In this document: one piece after another, positions 26,505 to 33,264 of the stretch
Position numbering within the stretch: position 1 is the stretch's first letter
Layout of the letters: each line of letters begins with the position of its first letter
DNA from: Acidobacteriota bacterium
GTDB lineage: Bacteria; Acidobacteriota; Aminicenantia; Aminicenantales; UBA4085
Length of the DNA: 33,264 bases
Direction: 5' to 3'
Assembly: GCA_012797375.1 (NCBI GenBank)
Contig: JAAZPG010000136.1
Location: 1-33,264, forward strand
Program-made: the position numbers and the translations under genes
Notes under the pieces: model-generated
What the model was told of the DNA's origin: nothing
The model's database searches: none
The model's input: the letters and a program-made list of their open reading frames with translations, nothing else

Positions 26505-26923
26505 GGACGGCTCGCGGCGGCGATATCGGCTTTCAGCATCTTGACGACCTCGGCCAGGTCGACCTGGGGGCGGAAGACGCGGTTGAAGCCCATGTCCAAG
26601 AACTTCTTCTCGACCTCCTCATAGGGCGTTTTGCCGACCACGAGGTTGCCGCCGACATAGAGGAGAATGCGGTCCAGGCCGCGCTCGATGCATTTGGCCC
26701 GAAGGCCTTCGCAGTCGATTTCTCCGTGACCGTAAAGAGAGGAGACGAGGATGGCCGCGGCATCCGTCTCAACGGCCGCGTCGATAAATTCCTCCTGGCT
26801 GACCATCACTCCGAGGTTGGTCACATGAAAACCCGCCTCGGAGAAATAGGCATCCAGGATCTTGTTGCCGACCGAGTGACAGTCGGCCCCGATGACGCCG
26901 AGAACGATATTTTGCGGATTCAT
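26501..26923 (-). CDS. glmS: Glutamate mutase sigma subunit, B12-binding
   Basis: A 140-residue Rossmann-like cobalamin-binding subunit. The base-off/His-on motif DxHxxG is Asp14-His16-Gly19 ([12 protein letters not shown]), with His16 at the same position as in C. cochlearium. Further signatures are [22 protein letters not shown] and [10 protein letters not shown]. The start ATG shares one base with the stop of the GntR gene and has AGGAG at 7 bases. It presents the corrin to the GlmE barrel. Confidence 0.96.
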   Translation of the reverse strand: MNPQNIVLGVIGADCHSVGNKILDAYFSEAGFHVTNLGVMVSQEEFIDAAVETDAAAILVSSLYGHGEIDCEGLRAKCIERGLDRILLYVGGNLVVGKTPYEEVEKKFLDMGFNRVFRPQVDLAEVVKMLKADIAAASRP

Positions 26924-27927
26924 CAGACGCTCCTTTTTTCCTCGTCCAGGAGCGTTCGCAGCCGCTCTTCGACATGAAGGAGCGAGCCCCGCTCGATTTG
27001 GTAATCGAAGGGGATGATGATCCCGCCCCGCTCGGTGAACGCCTGGAGAGCGGGCAAGTGCTCCCGGTTTTTCTGCAGGGAATACCCGGCCGGAACGATG
27101 ACCGCGTCGAGCGCGGCGATGAACTCGTCGAGACGCTCGAGCTGGGAGATGAAGAGGGTTTTGACGCCGGTGGAGGGGATGTCGAACGTCCGGAGATGGT
27201 CCAGGATGATCGCCTGAAACTTTCTCGATTCGCTGAGGATGCCGATCCGCTGAGCCGGCGTGAGCCGGGCCAGGCTGATGATGGACGTCCGGGTCGGGGC
27301 GACGGCCACCTGGACGGCCTTGCTCCGGATTTCGGGGAAGCGGTCGATCAATTCCTGGTAATGGGTGGTGGTCGTCAAAACGAGGTCGAAGATCTCGAGA
27401 CGGGCGCCCGCCCCGGGATCCTCGAACAAGTCGTCCAGGTCGATCCGAGCCAGGTTGACGTTGGGGATCAGGAGAAACTGGCGCTCGAAAATCGTCAGGG
27501 TTTCGGGATTGCAATCGATGGCGGCCACCGAGAGATTCCGCAGGCTGTCCTCCCGGCCCAGCAGGCGGAGGTCGAAGAACATCCGAATGTCCTGGGCGGA
27601 AAACTTAAGGCGACCCAGTTGATCCAATAGCTCGTCGATCAGCCGGATCGCCCGGTCTTTGCGATCCTCGACCGGGGCGACCGCTTCCCCGGCGACGAAA
27701 GATCCGCGGCCGGAAAACGCTTCGATGAGCCCGCGGCGGACGAGCTCCTCGTAGGCTCTTTTAACCGTTCCCCGGGCCGTCCCGTGTTCCTCGGCGAGCT
27801 CGCGCTCGGGAGGGAGCTTGTCGCCGGGAAGAAGAACGCGGTTTTTTATCTGCTGGTCGAAAAAGGAGATGATTTGCTGATAAGCGGGCGGAGCGGAAGA
27901 GCTTTTGTCCAGCTTCATCTTTTCCAT
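26923..27927 (-). CDS. GntR family regulator of the glutamate mutase operon
   Basis: A 334-residue regulator with an N-terminal GntR winged helix (residues about 12-78, [41 protein letters not shown]) and a C-terminal region of about 250 residues that I cannot place among the usual FadR, HutC or MocR effector domains. It has alternating strands and helices, e.g. [26 protein letters not shown] and [11 protein letters not shown], reminiscent of a two-lobed binding fold. Start: ATG at 27925-27927 with GGAGG at 5 bases, preferred over a TTG 4 codons upstream. It is the first gene of the operon and its promoter carries three copies of one 8-bp half-site, so it likely controls itself and the pathway in response to glutamate or an intermediate. 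Confidence 0.88.
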   Translation of the reverse strand: MEKMKLDKSSSAPPAYQQIISFFDQQIKNRVLLPGDKLPPERELAEEHGTARGTVKRAYEELVRRGLIEAFSGRGSFVAGEAVAPVEDRKDRAIRLIDELLDQLGRLKFSAQDIRMFFDLRLLGREDSLRNLSVAAIDCNPETLTIFERQFLLIPNVNLARIDLDDLFEDPGAGARLEIFDLVLTTTTHYQELIDRFPEIRSKAVQVAVAPTRTSIISLARLTPAQRIGILSESRKFQAIILDHLRTFDIPSTGVKTLFISQLERLDEFIAALDAVIVPAGYSLQKNREHLPALQAFTERGGIIIPFDYQIERGSLLHVEERLRTLLDEEKRSV

Positions 27928-27939
27928 GATTTCCTCCAA

Positions 27940-27984
27940 ATGGACTAATCCACCTTATAATGGCCTAATCCTTCTATAGACCAT
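27940..27984. promoter_or_regulatory. Probable GntR operator: three ATGGNCTA half-sites
   Basis: ATGGACTAATCC (27940-27951) and ATGGCCTAATCC (27960-27971) are direct repeats exactly 20 bases apart, about two helical turns. A third copy, TAGACCAT (27977-27984), is inverted and forms a pair ATGGCCTA-N9-TAGACCAT with the middle one. The inverted copy overlaps the -10 hexamer and the others cover the transcript start. Confidence 0.6.
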
Positions 27985-28001
27985 TTTTACCGGCATGTCA
28001 A
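27973..28001 (-). promoter_or_regulatory. Sigma-70 promoter of the GntR-glutamate mutase operon
   Basis: TTGACA (27996-28001), a 17-base spacer and TATAGA (27973-27978) on the minus strand; the start point should be near 27966, about 40 bases before the GntR ATG. Confidence 0.75.
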
Positions 28002-28031
28002 GAATTGCTGGAAACACCGGTCGTTCCGGAG

Positions 28032-28037
28032 TATAAT
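28032..28037 (+). promoter_or_regulatory. -10 hexamer giving a possibly leaderless mRNA
   Basis: A perfect TATAAT ends 7 bases before the ATG at 28045, so transcription would start at or next to the A of the start codon. No good -35 is seen at 16-18 bases (the nearest TTGCTG, 28005-28010, is 21 away), and there is no ribosome site. Confidence 0.55.
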
Positions 28038-28044
28038 ATTTTTT

Positions 28045-31000
28045 ATGAAGAAAGGCGGATCCGCCGCGGGGCGATACCGATCCAGCCCTTGGCATGCGCT
28101 TCAATTCGAATCTCCGACTCCTCTTCGGGCGAGGGAAATCCTGGAAGCCGCCGAATCCGCCGTCTCCTCGGGCCGCCTTCCGGCGGCCGCCTCGGCCAAG
28201 GAATACCTGAACCTGACGTCGAGCCGGACGTTTCTTCAGGCGCTCGGCGAACCGGACCTGTTGAACCGATGGGCGGAGACGGTCTTCGCCTTCATCCGTC
28301 TCACCGGCTACAACCTCCTCGACTTGTTCGAAAGCCGGATCCGGGAACAGCCTCACAAGATCCTTTTCCAAGACATGTCCGCGTCCACGCCCGTCCAATG
28401 GACCTACGAACAGGTGGGCCGCCGGGTCCGGGAGCTCGCCGGCTCATTCTACGCCATGGGCCAGGAGGACGGAGCGGAGCCCCGGGTGGCGATCTACGCG
28501 GAAAACAACGTCGAATGCGCCTCGGCCGATTTGGCCTGCCTCCTTTACGACATTCTGGACACGCCGATCAATCCCCATTTCAACATCGACAACTTGGTCG
28601 AGATCTTCGACGCTCTGAACATCACGATCGCCCTCACCGACCGGCCGGACCGCCGGAAAATCCTGGGCGAAGTCCGCCGCCGGACGGCCCGGCCGTTCCG
28701 GATCTTGACCGTGGCCCCGGCCGGGAAGCCGGAAAATGAAAAGGACGGCGTCCTCATTGAATATGCCAAACGCCGGCCGGTTCGTTCCCTCGAATCGCTT
28801 CTCGAGGCCCGCCGCCGCCGGCCGGTCAACGAAGTCGCCACGGTCATGTTCACCTCGGGCTCGACCGGGCGGCCGAAAGGCGTGTCCTTTTCTTCCTACC
28901 ACCTGGTCTCCAAGCGCTTCGCCCGGGCGGCGGCCCTGCCCGACGTCGGCGACGACGAGGTCTTCCTGAGCTTTCTTCCCCTCTTTCACACGTTCGGCCG
29001 TTACCTGGAGCTTCTCGGCATGATCTTCTGGAGGGGGACATACGTCTTCGCCGGGAATCCCTCGGCCGACACGCTGTTCACCCTCTTCCCCAAGGTCAAT
29101 CCGACGGGATTCATCAGCGTCCCCGTCCGCTGGGCCCAGCTCTACGAGAGGTGCCTGGAAAAGCTGGACGAGACCTCCGGCGCCGACCGGAAGAGCGTCA
29201 TCCGCTCGGTTGTCGGCCAGCGGCTCCGCTGGGGCCTGTCCGCCGCCGGTTACCTGGATCCGAGAGTCTTCCGGTTTTTCGAACAGGAGGGCATCAACCT
29301 TTCGAGCGGGTTCGGCATGACCGAGGGCACCGGAGGAATCACCATGACTCCTCCCGGCCGGTACGTCGACAACACCCACGGGCTGCCGCTTCCGGGCGTC
29401 CGCCTCCGCCTCGGCCGGGACAGCGAGCTCGAGGCCTCCGGCCATTACATCGCCCCTTACCTGGAAGCGGCCGCGCCGGAAAGCCTCATCCCCTTCCCGG
29501 AAAATCCGGAGACCGACTACTGGCTTCAGACCGGCGACATCTTCCGGCGGCTGTCCAACGGCTATTACCAAATCATCGACCGGATCAAGGACATTTATAA
29601 AAACAACCGGGGCCAGACGATCGCTCCCCGCAAGGTCGAGGATAAATTCATCGGCGTCCCCGGCATCAAGCGGACGTTTCTCGTCGGAGACGGGCGGCCC
29701 ACCAACGTGCTGTTCATCGTTCCCGACCGCAGCGACACCGTCCTGGCTTCGGCCTTGGTCCAGGATAACGGCCGGGAATATTACCGGCGGATCGTCACCG
29801 CGGCCAACGCCGACCTGGCTCCTTACGAACGGGTCATCAATTTCGCCGTCCTCGACCGCGATTTCGACGCCGCCTGGGGCGAGGTGACTCCCAAGGGTTC
29901 CTTCAACCGGAAGCGGATCGAGGAGAATTTTTCCGGCCGGATCGAGGAGCTCTACCGCAAACCTTATCTTGAGCTGGCCGGCCCCGGCGGAACCGTCCGC
30001 ATCCCGCTGTGGTTCTTCCGCGACTTGGGCATCCTGGAGGACGAAATCACGCGCGACGCCCGCGGCCTCCGCGACCGGAACCGGAAGCTCCGCCTGCCGT
30101 TGCGGCCGACGGCCCGGCCGAAAGTCTGGCTGGTGGGCGATCTGGAATACGAAATCCAGGGGACGGTCGTCGATTTAGGCTTGTTCGCCCGCCAGCCGAT
30201 TCTTTGGGCCGGCAATCCCGCCTTGATCCGCTTTTCCCCCTGCAAGGAAGGCTGGGACCTGCCGCTGGAGCCGGCGACGGACCGCGTCTTCCTTCCCGAC
30301 CGGCGCGTCCGTCTCGCCCCGACGGAGGATATCGCCCAGCCGTCCAATATCCGGAACACTCCCCTTCTCCGCCTCAATGAAATCCTCGTCCGGATCCTAT
30401 TTTCCGGACGGAAGCCGCTCGACGGCCTTCTCGACGAGCTGGAAAAGCTTTTCCAGGAGCCGGATCTCCGAACCACGAACCTCATCCGCAGCCGTCTCCG
30501 GGCCCTTGCCGGCCATCCGGCCGAAGACGTCCGCTGCTGGGCCTACCGCCTCCTTCTCCTCGACAATCCAAACGTCGATTACAGCCGGCTTCTGCCGGCC
30601 TTCGTCCAGTCGGGCAAGCCGTTCCTCAATGCCCGGAGCATCGAGGGAATCGTCTCGGCCCGGCCGGGCAAAAGCCGCCTGGATTCACTCCGCCGGCGGA
30701 TGATCGCCTACCGGGAAACGATGACCTGGCCGGCCAATCCGGTCACCCGGCTCCAATTCGACCGCATCCTCCGGCTGCTGGCGAACCTGACCCGGGTTCA
30801 CCCGGAATTCTTCGGCTCCATCCGGGCGGAGCTGGCGGCCTGGGCTCTTCATACGGCCGATCCAGGGCTGGCCGCCTCGGCCGAAAAGCTCCTGGCCAAG
30901 CTCACACACGGGATCGAAAAAGACGGCAAGAAAGCCGCCTTCGGCGTCTTGAGAAAAGAAGACCGGCTGGTTTTCGAGGAAGGGCTCGGTCCCGCCGAGA

Positions 31001-32661
31001 TCCGCCGGTTGAAAACGCTTCTCCTCGGGACGACGTTCCTCCACGAGTCCATCCGGTTCGCCTTCGGCCCGGATGATTTCAACCCGAGGGACATCCCGGC
31101 CGCCGGCATTTGGATTTCCCGGGCCCATTCCGTCTCCTCCTTCCCCGATTACCGGATCAGCCTGAATACGACCTCCAGCCGCCATTATGACCTGAAGCTT
31201 TTCCTCAAAGGGCGGCCGTGGTCGGACCGCGAATGGCGGACGATTCTCTGGTCGGCCTTCCTGGCCGACCACCCGGAGGAGACGGCGGCCATGGCTCCCC
31301 TTGGGGCAATCCGGCTTGGGGAAGGCGCCGTCTCCCGGAGATACATCGGCGACCTGACCCTCTGGGAAAAGATCCGTGAATACGCCGGCCGCCGGGCGGC
31401 GGGCGCGCCTCCGCCCGAACTGGCGGTTTGGCGGAAGCTCTACATTGAAGCGATGTCCGTCTTCTTCCGGGCCTGGAAAATGACCGGCCGCCGGATCGTG
31501 CCGGGCCCCGTTTCCCCCCTCAACGCCATCGTCCCGGAAATCGAGTACCGGGACGCGACGATCATCGCTTCTCTCGACTCCCGGACGCCGTACCGGAACA
31601 CTCTGTCGATTGTCCGTCCGCTCGTCGACCGCTTTTACCGTCGGACGGCCGCCGATTATCCTTGGATCCGGGAGCAAACGGACTTGGAATGGATTTTCGA
31701 CGCCTGCTACAACGCCCTGGGCCGTGATGAAGCGGCGGCCTTTTTCGCCGAACTTCAAAACGACCTCGGCGGGGGGAAGCCCGCCTCACCGGAGCTGGCC
31801 GGCCTGCGCCGGCTGCTGGCCGAGTACCGCGCCCGGTTCGAAAAAAGCTACCGAATCCCGCTGGCCGGGCTCAACGCCGTCCGGGCCTTTCAGGAATGGG
31901 AGGCGGCCAATCCGAAGGCCGACTCCCGGGACCGGGAACGAAAGGTCCTCGATCTTCACCGGAAATACGACCTGGGCCGCTTCCCGGAGATCGTCCGCTA
32001 CCATCTCTACCGCCACACCTATTTCGCCGGGCGGAGCTTGAAGGAGGAGGAGCTGTTCGACCGGCTCCTGGCCTTGATGTCGGAGAATCCCAAGGCCCCG
32101 GCCGTCCGGCACGTCGAGCTGTCCGATCTCCAAGCCGCCTTGAACGACGAGAGGGACCGGGCCGTCTTCAGCCGGATGATTTTTCCCCATCTCGAGCCGG
32201 ACCGCCGTCTCGACGTCGTCGTCGAGGGCGAAGAGGGGGCGGAGCGGATCGTCGTCCGGAGCTTTCTTGTCGACCGCCGGGGCGAAACGTACGCCTTCAG
32301 CGAAACAACCGACCCGGCCGACATCGGCCGCCTCTATCGGCTCTTCTACAAGGAGAATTTCCCCAAGGTCATTTCCCAACAAGACCGACATTTCATCCTC
32401 CAAGACCGCCAGAACCGCATCGTCGGAGGATTGTGCTACCGGGTCATGTCCCGGTCCGTCGTTTTCATCGATGCGGTCGTCATCACGTCCCGGCTGAAGT
32501 CAAGCGGCTTGGGCGGAGCCGTGGTGGACGATTTTTGCGGGCGGATGGCCGGCCAGGGATACACGACGGTCCTGACCCATTTCTACCTTCCCGGCTTTTT
32601 CCTCCGCCGGGGATTCCGCCTGGACAAGAAATGGGGGGCCCTGGCCAAGTCGATCGGCTAG
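28045..32661 (+). CDS. Giant AMP-forming acyl ligase - unknown region - GNAT fusion
   Basis: A 1538-residue protein. Residues 1-85 are helical. Residues about 90-635 form an ANL (acyl-CoA synthetase) domain of the long-chain type: A3 TSGSTGRPKG (270-279), A5 GFGMTEG (422-428), A7 TGD (496-498), hinge region DRIKDIYKNNRGQ (512-524) and a terminal lysine region TPKGSFNRK (615-623). Residues about 655-1390 are unrecognised; 740-950 look like helical repeats, and about 1000-1120 holds strand-rich sequence (YRISLNTTSSRHYDLKLFLK). Residues about 1395-1538 are a GNAT domain with motif A VVITSRLKSSGLGGAVVDDF (1478-1497) and PGFFLRRGF. No signal peptide. It may activate an acyl group and pass it to an amine, but the substrate is unknown. 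It diverges from the GntR-glm operon. Confidence 0.85.
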   Translation: MKKGGSAAGRYRSSPWHALQFESPTPLRAREILEAAESAVSSGRLPAAASAKEYLNLTSSRTFLQALGEPDLLNRWAETVFAFIRLTGYNLLDLFESRIREQPHKILFQDMSASTPVQWTYEQVGRRVRELAGSFYAMGQEDGAEPRVAIYAENNVECASADLACLLYDILDTPINPHFNIDNLVEIFDALNITIALTDRPDRRKILGEVRRRTARPFRILTVAPAGKPENEKDGVLIEYAKRRPVRSLESLLEARRRRPVNEVATVMFTSGSTGRPKGVSFSSYHLVSKRFARAAALPDVGDDEVFLSFLPLFHTFGRYLELLGMIFWRGTYVFAGNPSADTLFTLFPKVNPTGFISVPVRWAQLYERCLEKLDETSGADRKSVIRSVVGQRLRWGLSAAGYLDPRVFRFFEQEGINLSSGFGMTEGTGGITMTPPGRYVDNTHGLPLPGVRLRLGRDSELEASGHYIAPYLEAAAPESLIPFPENPETDYWLQTGDIFRRLSNGYYQIIDRIKDIYKNNRGQTIAPRKVEDKFIGVPGIKRTFLVGDGRPTNVLFIVPDRSDTVLASALVQDNGREYYRRIVTAANADLAPYERVINFAVLDRDFDAAWGEVTPKGSFNRKRIEENFSGRIEELYRKPYLELAGPGGTVRIPLWFFRDLGILEDEITRDARGLRDRNRKLRLPLRPTARPKVWLVGDLEYEIQGTVVDLGLFARQPILWAGNPALIRFSPCKEGWDLPLEPATDRVFLPDRRVRLAPTEDIAQPSNIRNTPLLRLNEILVRILFSGRKPLDGLLDELEKLFQEPDLRTTNLIRSRLRALAGHPAEDVRCWAYRLLLLDNPNVDYSRLLPAFVQSGKPFLNARSIEGIVSARPGKSRLDSLRRRMIAYRETMTWPANPVTRLQFDRILRLLANLTRVHPEFFGSIRAELAAWALHTADPGLAASAEKLLAKLTHGIEKDGKKAAFGVLRKEDRLVFEEGLGPAEIRRLKTLLLGTTFLHESIRFAFGPDDFNPRDIPAAGIWISRAHSVSSFPDYRISLNTTSSRHYDLKLFLKGRPWSDREWRTILWSAFLADHPEETAAMAPLGAIRLGEGAVSRRYIGDLTLWEKIREYAGRRAAGAPPPELAVWRKLYIEAMSVFFRAWKMTGRRIVPGPVSPLNAIVPEIEYRDATIIASLDSRTPYRNTLSIVRPLVDRFYRRTAADYPWIREQTDLEWIFDACYNALGRDEAAAFFAELQNDLGGGKPASPELAGLRRLLAEYRARFEKSYRIPLAGLNAVRAFQEWEAANPKADSRDRERKVLDLHRKYDLGRFPEIVRYHLYRHTYFAGRSLKEEELFDRLLALMSENPKAPAVRHVELSDLQAALNDERDRAVFSRMIFPHLEPDRRLDVVVEGEEGAERIVVRSFLVDRRGETYAFSETTDPADIGRLYRLFYKENFPKVISQQDRHFILQDRQNRIVGGLCYRVMSRSVVFIDAVVITSRLKSSGLGGAVVDDFCGRMAGQGYTTVLTHFYLPGFFLRRGFRLDKKWGALAKSIG

Positions 32662-33071
32662 GATTCGAAATTCCCGGCGGCTTCCGGCTGGTAGAGGACT
32701 TTCTTGATCTTGAATTTACGGAGTCCGCCCGGCACCTTCCACTCGACGACGTCGCCCTTGCGAAATCCGAGCAGAGCGGTTCCCAGGGGGACCAGGACCG
32801 AGATTTTTCCCACGCTGAAATCAGCCGCCAGCGGAAAAACGAGCGTGTATTCCTTTTCCTCGCCCGTCGCGACGTCCTGGATAAGGACCCGCGAGTTCAC
32901 GGTGACGACGTTCGGGTCGATTTCTTTCGGATCGACGACGACAGCCCGATCAAGCTCGGCCCGGAGCTCCTGGAAAGCGTTTTTATCGAGATCCGAGGGA
33001 TCCGGATCGACGGAAGTCAACGCCTTCAACCGGTCATAGTCGGTTTGGGTCAGGGTGATGGTCTTGGCCAT
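32658..33071 (-). CDS. rnk: Rnk-like regulator of nucleoside diphosphate kinase (GreA C-terminal fold)
   Basis: A 137-residue protein with a short helical N-terminal arm (residues 1-50) and a GreA/GreB C-terminal FKBP-like domain (about 52-130). The stretches VVTVNSRVLIQDVATGEEKEYTLVFP, VPLGTALLGFRKGDVVEWKVPGG and the end LYQPEAAGNFES closely match Rnk of Pseudomonas and E. coli. Rnk binds RNA polymerase through this domain and competes with Gre factors. The start has AAGGAG. The gene converges on the giant ligase; the two share the bases CTAG (32658-32661), each stop codon lying within that palindrome. Confidence 0.9.
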   Translation of the reverse strand: MAKTITLTQTDYDRLKALTSVDPDPSDLDKNAFQELRAELDRAVVVDPKEIDPNVVTVNSRVLIQDVATGEEKEYTLVFPLAADFSVGKISVLVPLGTALLGFRKGDVVEWKVPGGLRKFKIKKVLYQPEAAGNFES

Positions 33072-33130
33072 GGGAGACTCCTTCGCCTTTTTTTCGTGAT
33101 TGGATGACAGGTGGACCCGCTGTCAATGGC

Positions 33131-33159
33131 AATATAAGTCAAGACAGGGAATTATGCAA
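33131..33159 (-). promoter_or_regulatory. Probable sigma-70 promoter of rnk
   Basis: TTGCAT (33154-33159), 17-base spacer, TATATT (33131-33136) on the minus strand, about 60 bases before the rnk ATG. Confidence 0.5.
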
Positions 33160-33189
33160 GCCGAACGGCTCGTGGTAGAATCAGGGACA

Positions 33190-33264
33190 ATGAAGAGCAA
33201 GAGCGCAAAACCAAGGCCTCCCGCCCTTCGGGGACAGATTCAAATCTACACCGGAGACGGAAAA
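33190..33264 (+). CDS. Probable corrinoid adenosyltransferase (5' fragment, runs off window)
   Basis: Only the first 25 residues are present, ending RGQIQIYTGDGK at the right window edge. The IYTGDGK strand-loop is the start of the P-loop of CobA/CobO/BtuR-type cob(I)alamin adenosyltransferases (usual continuation GKT), and a 12-residue basic leader precedes it as in that family. CAGGGA lies 3 to 4 bases before the ATG and TAGAAT at 33174-33179 could be a -10. The enzyme would make the adenosylcobalamin that the nearby glutamate mutase needs. The call rests on about a dozen residues. Confidence 0.6.
   Translation, partial: MKSKSAKPRPPALRGQIQIYTGDGK

Overview
The window is dense, GC-rich bacterial chromosome with short intergenic gaps and many translationally coupled genes, most of them on the minus strand. 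I saw no rRNA, tRNA, CRISPR array, transposase or prophage gene. Gene content (a secreted M16 pair, an M49 lipoprotein, a C69 dipeptidase, an APC amino acid permease and a coenzyme-B12 glutamate mutase operon) points to a peptide- and amino-acid-fermenting organism. The style resembles uncultured Acidobacteriota-like lineages such as Candidatus Aminicenantes. That assignment is an inference from gene content and base composition, not a database result.

Layout: 1-420, the 5' part of an exported protein of unknown function (minus). 514-848, a small orphan gene with a near-consensus sigma-54 promoter and its own terminator. 858-3923, an active/inactive M16 peptidase pair. 4272-9788, a GntR(YtrA-type)-regulated operon of two duplicated ABC ATPase/permease pairs plus a C69 dipeptidase, with a strong promoter whose -10 lies inside a perfect inverted repeat. 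9936-10709, a Cache-like lipoprotein. 10717-12765, an M49 dipeptidyl peptidase lipoprotein. 12969-15026, an APC permease. 15045-17930, a minus-strand group: nitroreductase, GT-C glycosyltransferase, a GNAT remnant and an isoprenylcysteine-methyltransferase-like protein.

18120-27927 is the metabolic core. A GntR regulator leads glmS, glmL (mutL), glmE, methylaspartate ammonia-lyase, an AtuA-like DUF1446 protein, a DUF4387 protein, a P-loop protein with an AlaX-like C-terminal domain, and a class I fumarase. The order matches the methylaspartate route of glutamate fermentation: glutamate, 3-methylaspartate, mesaconate, citramalate. The fumarase is therefore best read as a probable mesaconase. 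No citramalate lyase is present; the three poorly understood genes sit where the remaining steps might be expected. A start-of-gene fragment at the right edge looks like a corrinoid adenosyltransferase, which would make the mutase cofactor.

Divergent from this operon, 28045-32661 encodes a 1538-residue protein with an N-terminal AMP-forming acyl ligase domain, about 750 residues I do not recognise, and a C-terminal GNAT acetyltransferase domain. Its -10 hexamer is 7 bp from its ATG, so its mRNA may be leaderless. An Rnk-like regulator gene converges on it, the two overlapping by four bases. The strongest candidates for undescribed biology are the AtuA/DUF4387/P-loop-AlaX trio in the mesaconate operon, the ligase-GNAT megaprotein, and the sigma-54-driven small ORF.
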